A DNA stretch of 48,372 nt from UBA1926 sp002337215 (GTDB lineage: Bacteria > Planctomycetota > Phycisphaerae > Phycisphaerales > UBA1924). Shown in pieces: positions 16,380-23,405 of the stretch. A program made the position numbers and the translations under genes. The first letter of the stretch is position 1. Each line of letters begins with the position of its first letter. The notes below the pieces were generated by a model that made no database searches, had not been told where the DNA came from, and worked only from the letters and a program-made list of their open reading frames with translations. The DNA is taken from contig CAXBAF010000027.1 of NCBI GenBank assembly GCA_963973795.1, positions 1 through 48,372 of the forward strand, written 5' to 3'.

Positions 16380-17801
16380 GTGAACATCCTCCAGACCATC
16401 ATCAACGTCTTCCAGATCAAAGAGCTCAGAGACAAGATCCTCTTCACGCTCGGCATGCTCGCGGTCTACCGCATCGGCTTCTGGATCCCCCTGCCCGGCG
16501 TCAACCAGGAAGTCCTCGTCGAGTACTTCGAACGCGCCGCCGCCGAGGGCAACGCCGCGGGCCGCATGGCCCAGTTTGTCTCCATCTTCTCCGGTGGCGC
16601 GTTCGGCCAGTCCACCATCTTCGGCCTGGGCATCATGCCCTACATCTCCGCCGCGATCATCTTCCAGATCCTCGGCTCCGTCCTCGAGCCCCTCAAGAAG
16701 CTCAAGGAAGAAGGCCCAACGGGCCAGCAGAAGATCCAGGAATACACCCGCTACACCACCGTCGGCCTCTGCCTCGTCCAGGCTGTCGGCTGGCTCGTCT
16801 TCATCCGATCCCAGAACATGGTCTACCCCGCCTGGGCATCCAACCCCATCTGGTGGGTCATGGCGGTCACCGCTCTCACCGCGGGCACCATCTTCCTGAT
16901 GTGGCTGGGCGAGCAGATCGACCGCTTCGGCATCGGCAACGGCGTTTCGCTCATCATCACCGCCGGCATCCTCACCGGCATGCCCGGCGCCATCACCTGG
17001 GTCATCAACAACTTCAATCCGGGTGATCCCCAGGCCCTCGGCTGGATCCAACTCCTGCTACTCGTAGGCGGGTTCATCCTCGTCGTCGCGGGCTCGGTCG
17101 TCATCACCGTCGCCCAACGCCGAATCCCAGTCCAGCAAGCCAAGCACACCCGAGGCCGCAAGGTCTACGGGGGCCAACGCTCCTATCTCCCCCTCAAGGT
17201 CAACCACGGCGGCGTGATGCCCATCATCTTTGCGTCCTCGCTCATGATCTTCCCCTCGGTCGTCCTGGGCGGTCTCCACGACGGATCCCGCAACGCCCAG
17301 CAGACCGGCGCGGGCTCCTGGATGGCAGCAGATTGGTATTACACCCTCACCCAGTGGCTCAGCAACAACTTCCAGATGGGCGAGTTCCCCTACGTCGTCC
17401 TCTACATCATCATGGTCTTCTTCTTCAGCTACTTCTGGATCACCGTCCAGTTCAACCCTGAAGAGATGTCCAAGCAGCTCCGCGACCACGGCTCCTTCAT
17501 CCCCGGTCTGCGCCCGGGCCCCAGGACCGCCGAATATCTCGAGACCGTCATGGAACGCCTGACCTACGTCGGCGCAGGGTTCCTCGCGATCATCGCCGTC
17601 CTGCCCATGGTCGTGAACAAGTCCATGAACATCGACTTCTCAGTCACCCAGTTCCTGGGCGGCACGGGCCTCCTCATCGTGGTCAACGTCGCCCTCGACA
17701 TGCTCCAGCGCATCGAGGCCAACCTCCTCATGCGAAACTACGCCGGATTCCTGGGCGGCCAGGACGACGGCAAGGCCCCCAAACTCCGCGGCCCCAGATA
17801 A
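16380..17801 (+). CDS. secY: Preprotein translocase subunit SecY
   Basis: SecY is the channel of the Sec translocon in the cytoplasmic membrane. The 473-residue product shows ten hydrophobic segments, the early RIGFWIPLPGVN, the conserved cytoplasmic loop QRRIPVQQAKHTRGRKVYGGQRSYLPLKVNHGGVMPIIFA pattern (quoted in parts only: QRRIPVQ and GGVMPIIFA), and DHGSFIPGLRPG near the end. The start is GTG 16380, since no better ATG agrees with the family N-terminus (MNILQTIINVFQIKELRDKI in pattern). A large loop follows residue 300. adk, map and infA, which often follow, are not present. Confidence 0.96.
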   Translation: MNILQTIINVFQIKELRDKILFTLGMLAVYRIGFWIPLPGVNQEVLVEYFERAAAEGNAAGRMAQFVSIFSGGAFGQSTIFGLGIMPYISAAIIFQILGSVLEPLKKLKEEGPTGQQKIQEYTRYTTVGLCLVQAVGWLVFIRSQNMVYPAWASNPIWWVMAVTALTAGTIFLMWLGEQIDRFGIGNGVSLIITAGILTGMPGAITWVINNFNPGDPQALGWIQLLLLVGGFILVVAGSVVITVAQRRIPVQQAKHTRGRKVYGGQRSYLPLKVNHGGVMPIIFASSLMIFPSVVLGGLHDGSRNAQQTGAGSWMAADWYYTLTQWLSNNFQMGEFPYVVLYIIMVFFFSYFWITVQFNPEEMSKQLRDHGSFIPGLRPGPRTAEYLETVMERLTYVGAGFLAIIAVLPMVVNKSMNIDFSVTQFLGGTGLLIVVNVALDMLQRIEANLLMRNYAGFLGGQDDGKAPKLRGPR

Positions 17802-18026
17802 CGTCCCCGAAGGGCATCACCCCGAGAGAACCAGCATCCAAGGCGCTGAATTCACGCGATTTTCGAGCACACATCCGCAGAAAACACCGCTCCAGCCGCC
17901 TAAACTCTCCGTTCCCCGGAAGCCGCCACGAACCAATCGAGCCGGCCTCCAGCAGAATCCGAATGAACCCCTGCCAGACGCGGAGAACAGCGTCGGTCTC
18001 AGGCAGCGGTCGAAAGAGGCACGCCG

Positions 18027-18143
18027 ATGAAGGTCAAAGCAAGCGTCCGCCGCATGTGCAAGGACTGCCAGATCATCCGCCGCAAGGGCAAGGTCCGAGT
18101 GATCTGCAAGGCCGATCCCAAGCACAAGCAGGTCCAGGGCTAA
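18027..18143 (+). CDS. rpmJ: 50S ribosomal protein L36
   Basis: L36 is a tiny zinc-ribbon protein of the large subunit. The 38-residue product MKVKASVRRM..., with Cys11, Cys14, Cys27 and His33, keeps the full metal site, with one extra residue in the KADPKHK turn. It was too short for a length filter but is clear by pattern and by its place between secY and rpsM. The 225-base gap 17802-18026 in front has no gene; it contains only a weak GACGC/GCGTC hairpin (17977-17994). Confidence 0.93.
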   Translation: MKVKASVRRMCKDCQIIRRKGKVRVICKADPKHKQVQG

Positions 18144-18169
18144 ACCGCTCTCCCACCAAGGAATTCACC

Positions 18170-18547
18170 ATGCCCCGTATCGCCGGTGTTGACGTCCCCG
18201 ACAAGAAGAAGATCCTCTACGCCCTGCAGTACCTGCACGGCATCGGTCCGAAGTTCGCCGCCGACATTCTCGCCGAAGCGAACATCGACCCCGATACCCG
18301 GGCCAACGAACTGACCGACCAGCAGGTCGCCCAGCTCAACGGCGTCATCGACGGGGGCTTCCTCGTCGAGGGTGCACTCCGCCGCCAGGTCCAGCAGAAC
18401 ATCCAGCGCCTGCGTGACATCCGCTCCTACCGGGGTGACCGCCACCGTAACGGCCTGCCCGTTCACGGCCAGCGCACCCGCTGCAACGCCCGCACCCGCA
18501 AGGGCCGCAAGAAGACCGTCGCCGGCAAGAAGGGCGTCAAGGGCTAA
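18170..18547 (+). CDS. rpsM: 30S ribosomal protein S13
   Basis: S13 lies in the 30S head and contacts the P-site tRNA and 50S. The 125-residue product has MPRIAGVDVPDKKKILYALQYLHGIG in pattern, DIRSYRGDRHRNGLPVHGQRT and NARTRKGRKKTVAGKKG. The frame is open farther upstream, but ATG 18170 with AAGGA 6 bases before it is the conserved start. Confidence 0.95.
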   Translation: MPRIAGVDVPDKKKILYALQYLHGIGPKFAADILAEANIDPDTRANELTDQQVAQLNGVIDGGFLVEGALRRQVQQNIQRLRDIRSYRGDRHRNGLPVHGQRTRCNARTRKGRKKTVAGKKGVKG

Positions 18548-18559
18548 TCCGATCTCAGT

Positions 18560-18599
18560 ACCGACCGGCGCCGGACACGGCGTCGGTCGTTTTCGTTTT
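18560..18599 (+). terminator. Attenuator-like hairpin with T-runs between rpsM and rpsK
   Basis: ACCGAC...GCCG (18560-18573, with a CGGC bulge) pairs with CGGCGTCGGT (18578-18587), followed by CGTTTTCGTTTT (18588-18599). It looks like an intrinsic terminator but sits inside the operon, so it may only partly stop transcription and lower expression of rpsK, rpoA and rplQ. Confidence 0.45.
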
Positions 18600-18676
18600 C
18601 AATCAACCGAATTCACTCGTCAGGATCCAGCCCACGCCAACACCGGCAACGGGAGATGGACCCGCCAGGAGCGAGC

Positions 18677-19051
18677 ATGGCAAAGCAGAAGAAGATCCGC
18701 AAGAACGTCGTCCGCGGCATCGCCCACATCAAGGCGACCCAGAACAACACCATCGTCACCATCACCGACACCAACGGCGAAGCACTCGCCTGGGACTCGG
18801 CAGGCACGATCGGCTTCAAGGGCGCCCGCAAGTCCACCCCCTTCGCCGCCACCCGCGCAGGCGAGCAGGTGGGCCAGAAGGTCCGCAAGATGGGCGTCTC
18901 CGAGGTCGAGGTGAAGATCACCGGCGTCGGCCAGGGCCGCGAGTCCGCCGTCCAGGGCCTCGTCTCCACCGGCATCCGCGTCACCGCCATCGAGGACCAC
19001 ACCCCGGTCCCCCATAACGGCTGTCGCCCCAAGAAGAAGCGCCGCGTCTAA
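18677..19051 (+). CDS. rpsK: 30S ribosomal protein S11
   Basis: S11 lies on the 30S platform near the mRNA exit. The 124-residue product has VVRGIAHIKATQNNTIVTITD, GFKGARKSTPFAAT, GVSEVEVKITGVGQGRESAVQGL and the end PHNGCRPKKKRRV. ATG 18677 is chosen over the in-frame ATG at 18656, which adds seven unconserved residues. rpsD, which often follows, is missing here. Confidence 0.95.
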   Translation: MAKQKKIRKNVVRGIAHIKATQNNTIVTITDTNGEALAWDSAGTIGFKGARKSTPFAATRAGEQVGQKVRKMGVSEVEVKITGVGQGRESAVQGLVSTGIRVTAIEDHTPVPHNGCRPKKKRRV

Positions 19052-19058
19052 TTGAACA

Positions 19059-19078
19059 CCGGGCTCTCGCGAGCCCGG
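19059..19078 (+). other. Perfect 8-bp hairpin after rpsK
   Basis: CCGGGCTC (19059-19066), loop TCGC, GAGCCCGG (19071-19078), eight bases after the rpsK stop and without a T-run. The rest of the 200-base spacer to rpoA shows no gene. It may be an RNA-processing or stability element between ribosomal genes and rpoA. Confidence 0.4.
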
Positions 19079-19251
19079 GCAGGACGCCGCACAATCGTCA
19101 CGCCCCCGATCCAAAGGGCGTACACAAACCCCCGAATCGGACAGCAGGCCAACCGCTCGCAGCGGGGCACGCAGGCCGATAGCCGATCCGGGACCGGTTC
19201 CAAAGGCACCGCTGCAAGTTCCGACACAGGTCGGGAAAGTCCAGGTGAATC

Positions 19252-20262
19252 ATGAGAGTCAAATGGCGCGGCCTCGAACTCCCCAGCAAAGTTGTTGCTG
19301 ATCCCAAGTTCGCTTCCGAAGACTACGGCCGCTTCAGCGTCGAGCCCTTCGAGCGCGGCTTTGGCACCACCGTCGGCAACTCGCTCCGTCGTGTCCTCCT
19401 CTCGTCCCTCGAGGGCGCCGCGGTCATCTCCGTGAAGATCAAGGGCGTCGAGCACGAGTTCTCGTCCATGAAGGGCGTGATGGAGGATGTCACCGACATC
19501 GTCCTCAACATCAAGAACCTCGTCGTCAGCCTCGAGGGCGATGAGCCCAAGACCATGCGCCTCGCCGCGCAGGGCCCGGGCGACGTCACCGCCGACCTCA
19601 TCGAGGCCGACGCCGGCATCGAGATCCACAACAAAGATCTCATCATCTGCACGCTCACCGACGAGGTGCCCTTCGAGGCCGAACTGACCGTCGCCAAGGG
19701 ACGAGGCTACGTCCCCGCCTCAGAGCAGTACAAGGCGCAGGAAGACCAGGAAGTCGGCGTCATCCCGATCGACGCCATCTACAGCCCCGTCCAGCGCGTC
19801 CGTTACAACATCGAGGCCACCCGCGTCGGCCAGCGCACCAACTACGACCGCCTCATCATGGAAGTCTGGACCGACAGCACCATCACCCCGGACATGGCGC
19901 TCGTCGAGGCCTCCAAGATCCTCCGCAAGCACCTCAACCCCTTCGTCCAGTACTTCGAGCTCGGCGAAGAGCGTGTCTCCGAGGAAGCCGCCGCCGCCGC
20001 CGGCGTTGACGAAGAGCTCATCCGCAAGCTCAACATGCCGCTGACCGACCTCGAGCTCTCCGTCCGGGCGAGCAACTGCCTCGAGTCCGCACGCATCGAC
20101 ACCGTCGCCCAGCTCGTCACCCATACCGAGCAGGACCTCCTCAAACTCCGCAGCTTCGGCCGAACCTCGCTCCGCGAGGTCAAGCGCAAGCTCATGGATC
20201 TCGAACTCGATCTCGGCATGGAGCTCCCCGAGGGCTACCAGGTACCCGGCGCAGCCGAGTAA
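19252..20262 (+). CDS. rpoA: RNA polymerase subunit alpha
   Basis: Alpha starts RNA polymerase assembly and contacts promoters and activators. The 336-residue product has the N-terminal domain signature FERGFGTTVGNSLRRVLLSSLEGAAV, the VEHEFSSMKGVMEDVTDI segment, and the C-terminal domain LELSVRASNCLESARIDTVAQLV with LLKLRSFGRTSLREVKRKL. Length and both domains are standard. It lies downstream of rpsK and upstream of rplQ as usual. Confidence 0.97.
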   Translation: MRVKWRGLELPSKVVADPKFASEDYGRFSVEPFERGFGTTVGNSLRRVLLSSLEGAAVISVKIKGVEHEFSSMKGVMEDVTDIVLNIKNLVVSLEGDEPKTMRLAAQGPGDVTADLIEADAGIEIHNKDLIICTLTDEVPFEAELTVAKGRGYVPASEQYKAQEDQEVGVIPIDAIYSPVQRVRYNIEATRVGQRTNYDRLIMEVWTDSTITPDMALVEASKILRKHLNPFVQYFELGEERVSEEAAAAAGVDEELIRKLNMPLTDLELSVRASNCLESARIDTVAQLVTHTEQDLLKLRSFGRTSLREVKRKLMDLELDLGMELPEGYQVPGAAE

Positions 20263-20336
20263 CCCCGAGCAGGAAACCACCACGCGGGAACGATACCCGC
20301 TCGCAAGCAGGGGCCCCGGCCCCGGAGGATTCAGCA

Positions 20337-21017
20337 ATGCGTCACCGCAAAGCCGGCTACAAGCTCGGACGGACCACCGCCCACCGCACAGCGATGCTGC
20401 GCAACATGGCGGCAAGCCTCTTCGAGCACGGCCAGATCACGACCACGATCCCCAAGGCCAAGGCCCTCCAGCCCTTCGTCGAGAAGATCGTGACCAAGGC
20501 CAAGAAGGGCGACCTCCACAGCCGCCGCCAGGTCATCTCGATCCTGGGCGGCGATCGCCGCGCCTTCGCCTGGTCCCACATCCCCAAGGACGCCGACGAG
20601 GGCGAACGTCAGGCCGTCGAAACCCTCCGCGAGCGTGCCGAGGTCTTCTTCGATATCCCCGACGCCGACCAGGTCGAGCGGAACCGCTACGGCGAACTCC
20701 GCAAGGCCCCCAAGCTCGTCAAGCACATCTTCGAGAACATCGCCCCGCGATTCGAAGACCGTGACGGCGGCTACACCCGCATCATCAAGCTCGGGCGGCA
20801 CCGCCTCGGCGACGCGGGCGAGATCTGCGTCATCCAGTTCTGCGGCGCCGAAGAAGGCCCCGAAGTCTCAGGCGAGCCCTCCGGTCGCCGCCGACAGGCC
20901 GACCGACGCACGGCGTATGCCGAGAAGCTCGCTGCCTCCCGGCCCGCGGCCGAAGCCGCGACAGCCGTCGCCGAGCCCGAGGCTTCGACGGATGAGAGCG
21001 AAGACGCCGAATCCTGA
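20337..21017 (+). CDS. rplQ: 50S ribosomal protein L17 with internal insertion and C-terminal tail
   Basis: L17 sits near the exit tunnel. The 226-residue product is about 100 residues longer than usual. It has the family start MRHRKAGYKLGRTTAHRTAML and the end IAPRFEDRDGGYTRIIKLGRHRLGDAGEICVIQF. Between them lies an insertion of about 45 residues (about 76-120, with HIPKDADEGERQ), and after residue 170 comes a tail rich in Ala, Glu, Arg and Ser. GGAGG lies 8 bases before ATG 20337. An intrinsic terminator follows it, closing the superoperon. Confidence 0.95.
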   Translation: MRHRKAGYKLGRTTAHRTAMLRNMAASLFEHGQITTTIPKAKALQPFVEKIVTKAKKGDLHSRRQVISILGGDRRAFAWSHIPKDADEGERQAVETLRERAEVFFDIPDADQVERNRYGELRKAPKLVKHIFENIAPRFEDRDGGYTRIIKLGRHRLGDAGEICVIQFCGAEEGPEVSGEPSGRRRQADRRTAYAEKLAASRPAAEAATAVAEPEASTDESEDAES

Positions 21018-21065
21018 TCTCCTGCCCAGGTCTCGCAAGGCATTCGACTAGCACGATTTACAAGT

Positions 21066-21090
21066 CCCGCGATCTGCGCGGGGCTTTTTT
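21066..21090 (+). terminator. Rho-independent terminator of the ribosomal superoperon
   Basis: CCCGCG (21066-21071), loop ATCTG, CGCGGG (21077-21082), then GC and six T (21085-21090). It is 49 bases past the rplQ stop and is the only classic intrinsic terminator seen on the plus strand in the cluster. Confidence 0.85.
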
Positions 21091-21099
21091 CTATCCAAT

Positions 21100-21115
21100 G
21101 ATCGCGCAAGCGATC
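21100..21115. other. Inverted repeat GATCGC-GCAA-GCGATC
   Basis: A perfect 6-bp inverted repeat with a 4-base centre between the terminator and the promoter-like -10 of the LuxR gene. It could be an operator of that gene or a second small hairpin with a GNRA loop. Short, so chance is possible. Confidence 0.3.
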
Positions 21116-21160
21116 GGATCGATGTCTTCTGTATGAGACGTCGGATCCGTATTAGTACGG

Positions 21161-21166
21161 TATACT
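21161..21166 (+). promoter_or_regulatory. -10 element TATACT in front of the PAS-LuxR gene
   Basis: TATACT is a near-perfect -10 hexamer in otherwise GC-rich sequence. It ends 6 bases before the GTG (21173) and 12 before the ATG (21179), so transcription would start at or a few bases before the start codon. No convincing -35 lies 17 bases upstream. This suggests a leaderless or nearly leaderless mRNA. Confidence 0.5.
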
Positions 21167-21172
21167 GCAACT

Positions 21173-21835
21173 GTGGGAATGGACACACAACATCATGAAG
21201 GCCTCCCAGAACTCTCAGCCGAGTTGATCGCCAAGCTCTTCTGCACAGATCCCACCGTCGGCTTTGCTCTCTGTGACAAGCTCGGAACCGTCATCTTCGT
21301 CAACGACCGTTCCGCTGAGATCTTCATCCAAGGCACGCCCGACCAGGCCGTCGGCAAGACGCTCCATGAACTGCTCGGCTCCGAGTGGGCCGCAGAACGC
21401 ATGGACATGTTCGACCGCATCATCGAATCAGGGAAGCCGATCATCAGCCGCCACATTCTCCACGGCCGCCAGATACAGAGCACGATCCGTCTGCTCACAG
21501 AGCCCGAGGGTGAGAATCCAATCTTCTCGATCCTGACCAGCGAGGGCGTGAACGATCCCGCCGACCCCGATGCATTCGAGATCGTCGAGAGCAAGCTCGT
21601 TCACCTCGGACCGCTCGACACGCTCACCCGCCGCGAGATCGAGGTCCTCGCGCTCATCGGGCACGGCATGACCTCCAAGCAGATCGCCGCGGCACTCCAC
21701 CGCTCGGTCCGCACGATCGAGCAGCACTGCGATTCAATCCGCCAGAAACTCAAAGGCGCAACCCGTGTCCAACTTGCAAGCTTTGCTCGTGCCGCGTGCC
21801 TCGAGATGACCGACGCCGATCTCGAGAGGCTCTAA
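21173..21835 (+). CDS. PAS-domain LuxR-family transcription regulator
   Basis: This 220-residue protein joins a sensory PAS domain (about residues 25-125, with VIFVNDRSAEIFIQGTPDQAVGKTL) to a LuxR-type helix-turn-helix (about 150-215: LTRREIEVLALIGHGMTSKQIAAALHRSVRTIEQH in pattern). It should bind DNA and respond to a small ligand or redox or light signal; the ligand is unknown, and no phosphoacceptor receiver domain is present. Start is GTG 21173, or ATG 21179 two codons later. There is no Shine-Dalgarno sequence, and a -10 element stands right in front, so the message may be leaderless. It ends 9 bases before the convergent PilZ-like gene. Confidence 0.88.
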   Translation: MGMDTQHHEGLPELSAELIAKLFCTDPTVGFALCDKLGTVIFVNDRSAEIFIQGTPDQAVGKTLHELLGSEWAAERMDMFDRIIESGKPIISRHILHGRQIQSTIRLLTEPEGENPIFSILTSEGVNDPADPDAFEIVESKLVHLGPLDTLTRREIEVLALIGHGMTSKQIAAALHRSVRTIEQHCDSIRQKLKGATRVQLASFARAACLEMTDADLERL

Positions 21836-21844
21836 CCGCAAGGC

Positions 21845-22186
21845 TCAGACGAGCGTGAGACGCGCCACCCACCCGTCACGATCCGATTCGGCAGCACTGA
21901 CAACGCGAAGCCGAATCGGCGAGACCGCGGTCCGGGTCCCAACCCAGCGTGCGGTTAGCACGGTATCAACCGACACCGGAGAGCGAGTGTGCACCACAAC
22001 GCCGCTTCGGCTGATCGAATCTGCCTCCGCAAGAAACGCTGTGTCCGAGCCTTCAGGCTGCAGCAGCATCTGGCAGCCCGCCAGCGCGATCTCGTCGCCC
22101 TGAGAAGTCCGCTGCGGGTCCGAAAACTCAGTCGCAATCGCTCGCAGGACTCCATCTGTCCCTGAGTTTCGTTCCGTGCTTGTCAT
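21845..22186 (-). CDS. Small PilZ-like domain protein (tentative)
   Basis: This 113-residue protein has a beta-rich sequence with ADSISRSGVVVHTRSPVSV, which resembles the D-S-x-x-G part of PilZ domains that bind cyclic di-GMP; the RxxxR arm was not found, so ligand binding is doubtful. The frame is open to 22360, but ATG 22186 is chosen because AAGGGGG stands about 7 bases upstream. The upstream 58 residues of the longer frame look uncoded. It is convergent with the LuxR gene. Confidence 0.5.
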   Translation of the reverse strand: MTSTERNSGTDGVLRAIATEFSDPQRTSQGDEIALAGCQMLLQPEGSDTAFLAEADSISRSGVVVHTRSPVSVDTVLTARWVGTRTAVSPIRLRVVSAAESDRDGWVARLTLV

Positions 22187-22280
22187 CCAGACCCCCTTCT
22201 CGACTTCGAGAGTATGAAGGATCGGTTCAATGCACGCGAAATTCAACGCCGTAAGAATACCCAAACAGGCATCAAGCATA

Positions 22281-22298
22281 CGTAAAATTACGACGTAA
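22281..22298. promoter_or_regulatory. CGTAA repeat cluster, possible operator
   Basis: CGTAA-AA-TTACG (22281-22292) is a perfect inverted repeat followed by another CGTAA (22294-22298). It lies about 95-110 bases upstream of the PilZ-like start, in the most AT-rich stretch nearby, so it could be an operator in the promoter region. No regulator can be named. Confidence 0.25.
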
Positions 22299-22365
22299 AC
22301 CCCATAACTTCGCAGCACGCAGTCATCCAAGAACCCAAAATCGACCACCTCGCCGTCCAAAGACC

Positions 22366-22899
22366 TCAGCCGTCAGGCAACTCGGGCAAGAACATCAACG
22401 TGCTGAAGTCGATCTCACCGACCGACACGCCGAGCCGCCGGAGCATCTGCATCGCCTGCGCCCGGTGATGCACCTCGTGGACAACGAGCTGAGAGAAGAA
22501 GTCCGCCGGGGACGCTTCGTACACGAACGCTCGCCCCTCCCAGACCGATTCGATACGCTCCGGTCTCATCCACCCGTCACCGGTCGCCTCCTCAAGACCA
22601 CGCAGCGTTGCCGACGCCGTCTCTCGCCACGACAGTTCGAGATCCGGGAACGCCAACGCGTCCCCGCTCGTGACCTCGGGGTCGTCCTTGGGCGAGACAA
22701 CCCGCGGCACACCCCTTTCACCACAGATGCGCCGCATGTACATGATCTCCGCTCCCCGGCAGTGATGCAGCGTCCGCGCCAGTGACCCGAGCCCGATCCC
22801 GAACTCCCGCCGGTACGCCGAGTCTTCGATCGGCCGGACGCCGTCGAAGATCCGCTCACGCGCGGTGGCCAGGTAGTTGTAAAGCCGCAGCGGATCCAT
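22366..22899 (-). CDS. DinB/YfiT-family putative metalloenzyme
   Basis: This 177-residue four-helix protein shows the spaced histidines of the DinB fold: LHHCRGAE near residue 45 and HEVHHRAQAM near residue 141, which together bind a divalent metal. Members include thiol transferases (with bacillithiol or mycothiol) and damage-induced proteins of unknown function, so the exact reaction cannot be given. It starts 24 bases after the end of the membrane zinc-ribbon gene on the same strand, so the two are probably co-transcribed. Confidence 0.85.
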   Translation of the reverse strand: MDPLRLYNYLATARERIFDGVRPIEDSAYRREFGIGLGSLARTLHHCRGAEIMYMRRICGERGVPRVVSPKDDPEVTSGDALAFPDLELSWRETASATLRGLEEATGDGWMRPERIESVWEGRAFVYEASPADFFSQLVVHEVHHRAQAMQMLRRLGVSVGEIDFSTLMFLPELPDG

Positions 22900-22923
22900 C
22901 TGGATTCTCCCGATGTGAAATCG

Positions 22924-23253
22924 TCAGAGCCGGTCTTCGGGGTGCGGGTCTTCTGGTGTGTTGACCTCGTCCGGATCGAACGGCGCGCCGCACTCGGGGC
23001 ACGTCGTCCGACCGGACGACGAGCGGGGCAGCCCTGCAGACGAATACCCACAACCCGGACAAGAGAACGGCTTGGGACGAGACGCTTCCAGCACGAAGTA
23101 GACAACGAGACCCACACAAGCGCCCAACCCCGGTCCCATCGCAACCCCGAGACCGATATTGCCGATGACAACACCGATCGTCACCCCCAGCGAGACACCC
23201 AGGGCGGTCCCAAGACCGAGACACATCGTCATGCTGATTGGATTCGACTTCAT
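22924..23253 (-). CDS. Membrane-anchored zinc-ribbon protein
   Basis: This 109-residue protein has an N-terminal Gly-rich hydrophobic region that can form two membrane helices (about residues 8-55), then a C-terminal zinc ribbon with CPGCGY (about 65-70) and CPECGAPF (about 84-91), ending in an acidic tail. Function unknown. It is the first gene of a probable pair with the DinB-family gene and is divergent from the halogenase gene across 152 bases. Confidence 0.7.
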   Translation of the reverse strand: MKSNPISMTMCLGLGTALGVSLGVTIGVVIGNIGLGVAMGPGLGACVGLVVYFVLEASRPKPFSCPGCGYSSAGLPRSSSGRTTCPECGAPFDPDEVNTPEDPHPEDRL

Positions 23254-23405
23254 GCAATCAGACTATAAGCCGCACGACCAAAAGACCCACAGCCGGCCGG
23301 CAACAGCCACCGGAACGCCTCGTTCCGAGCACATGAACCCGCTACGCTGGCGGATCGGGCGAGCACCACGAATGACCCGCGAAGAACATGAACCGGAGAA
23401 CCCCA

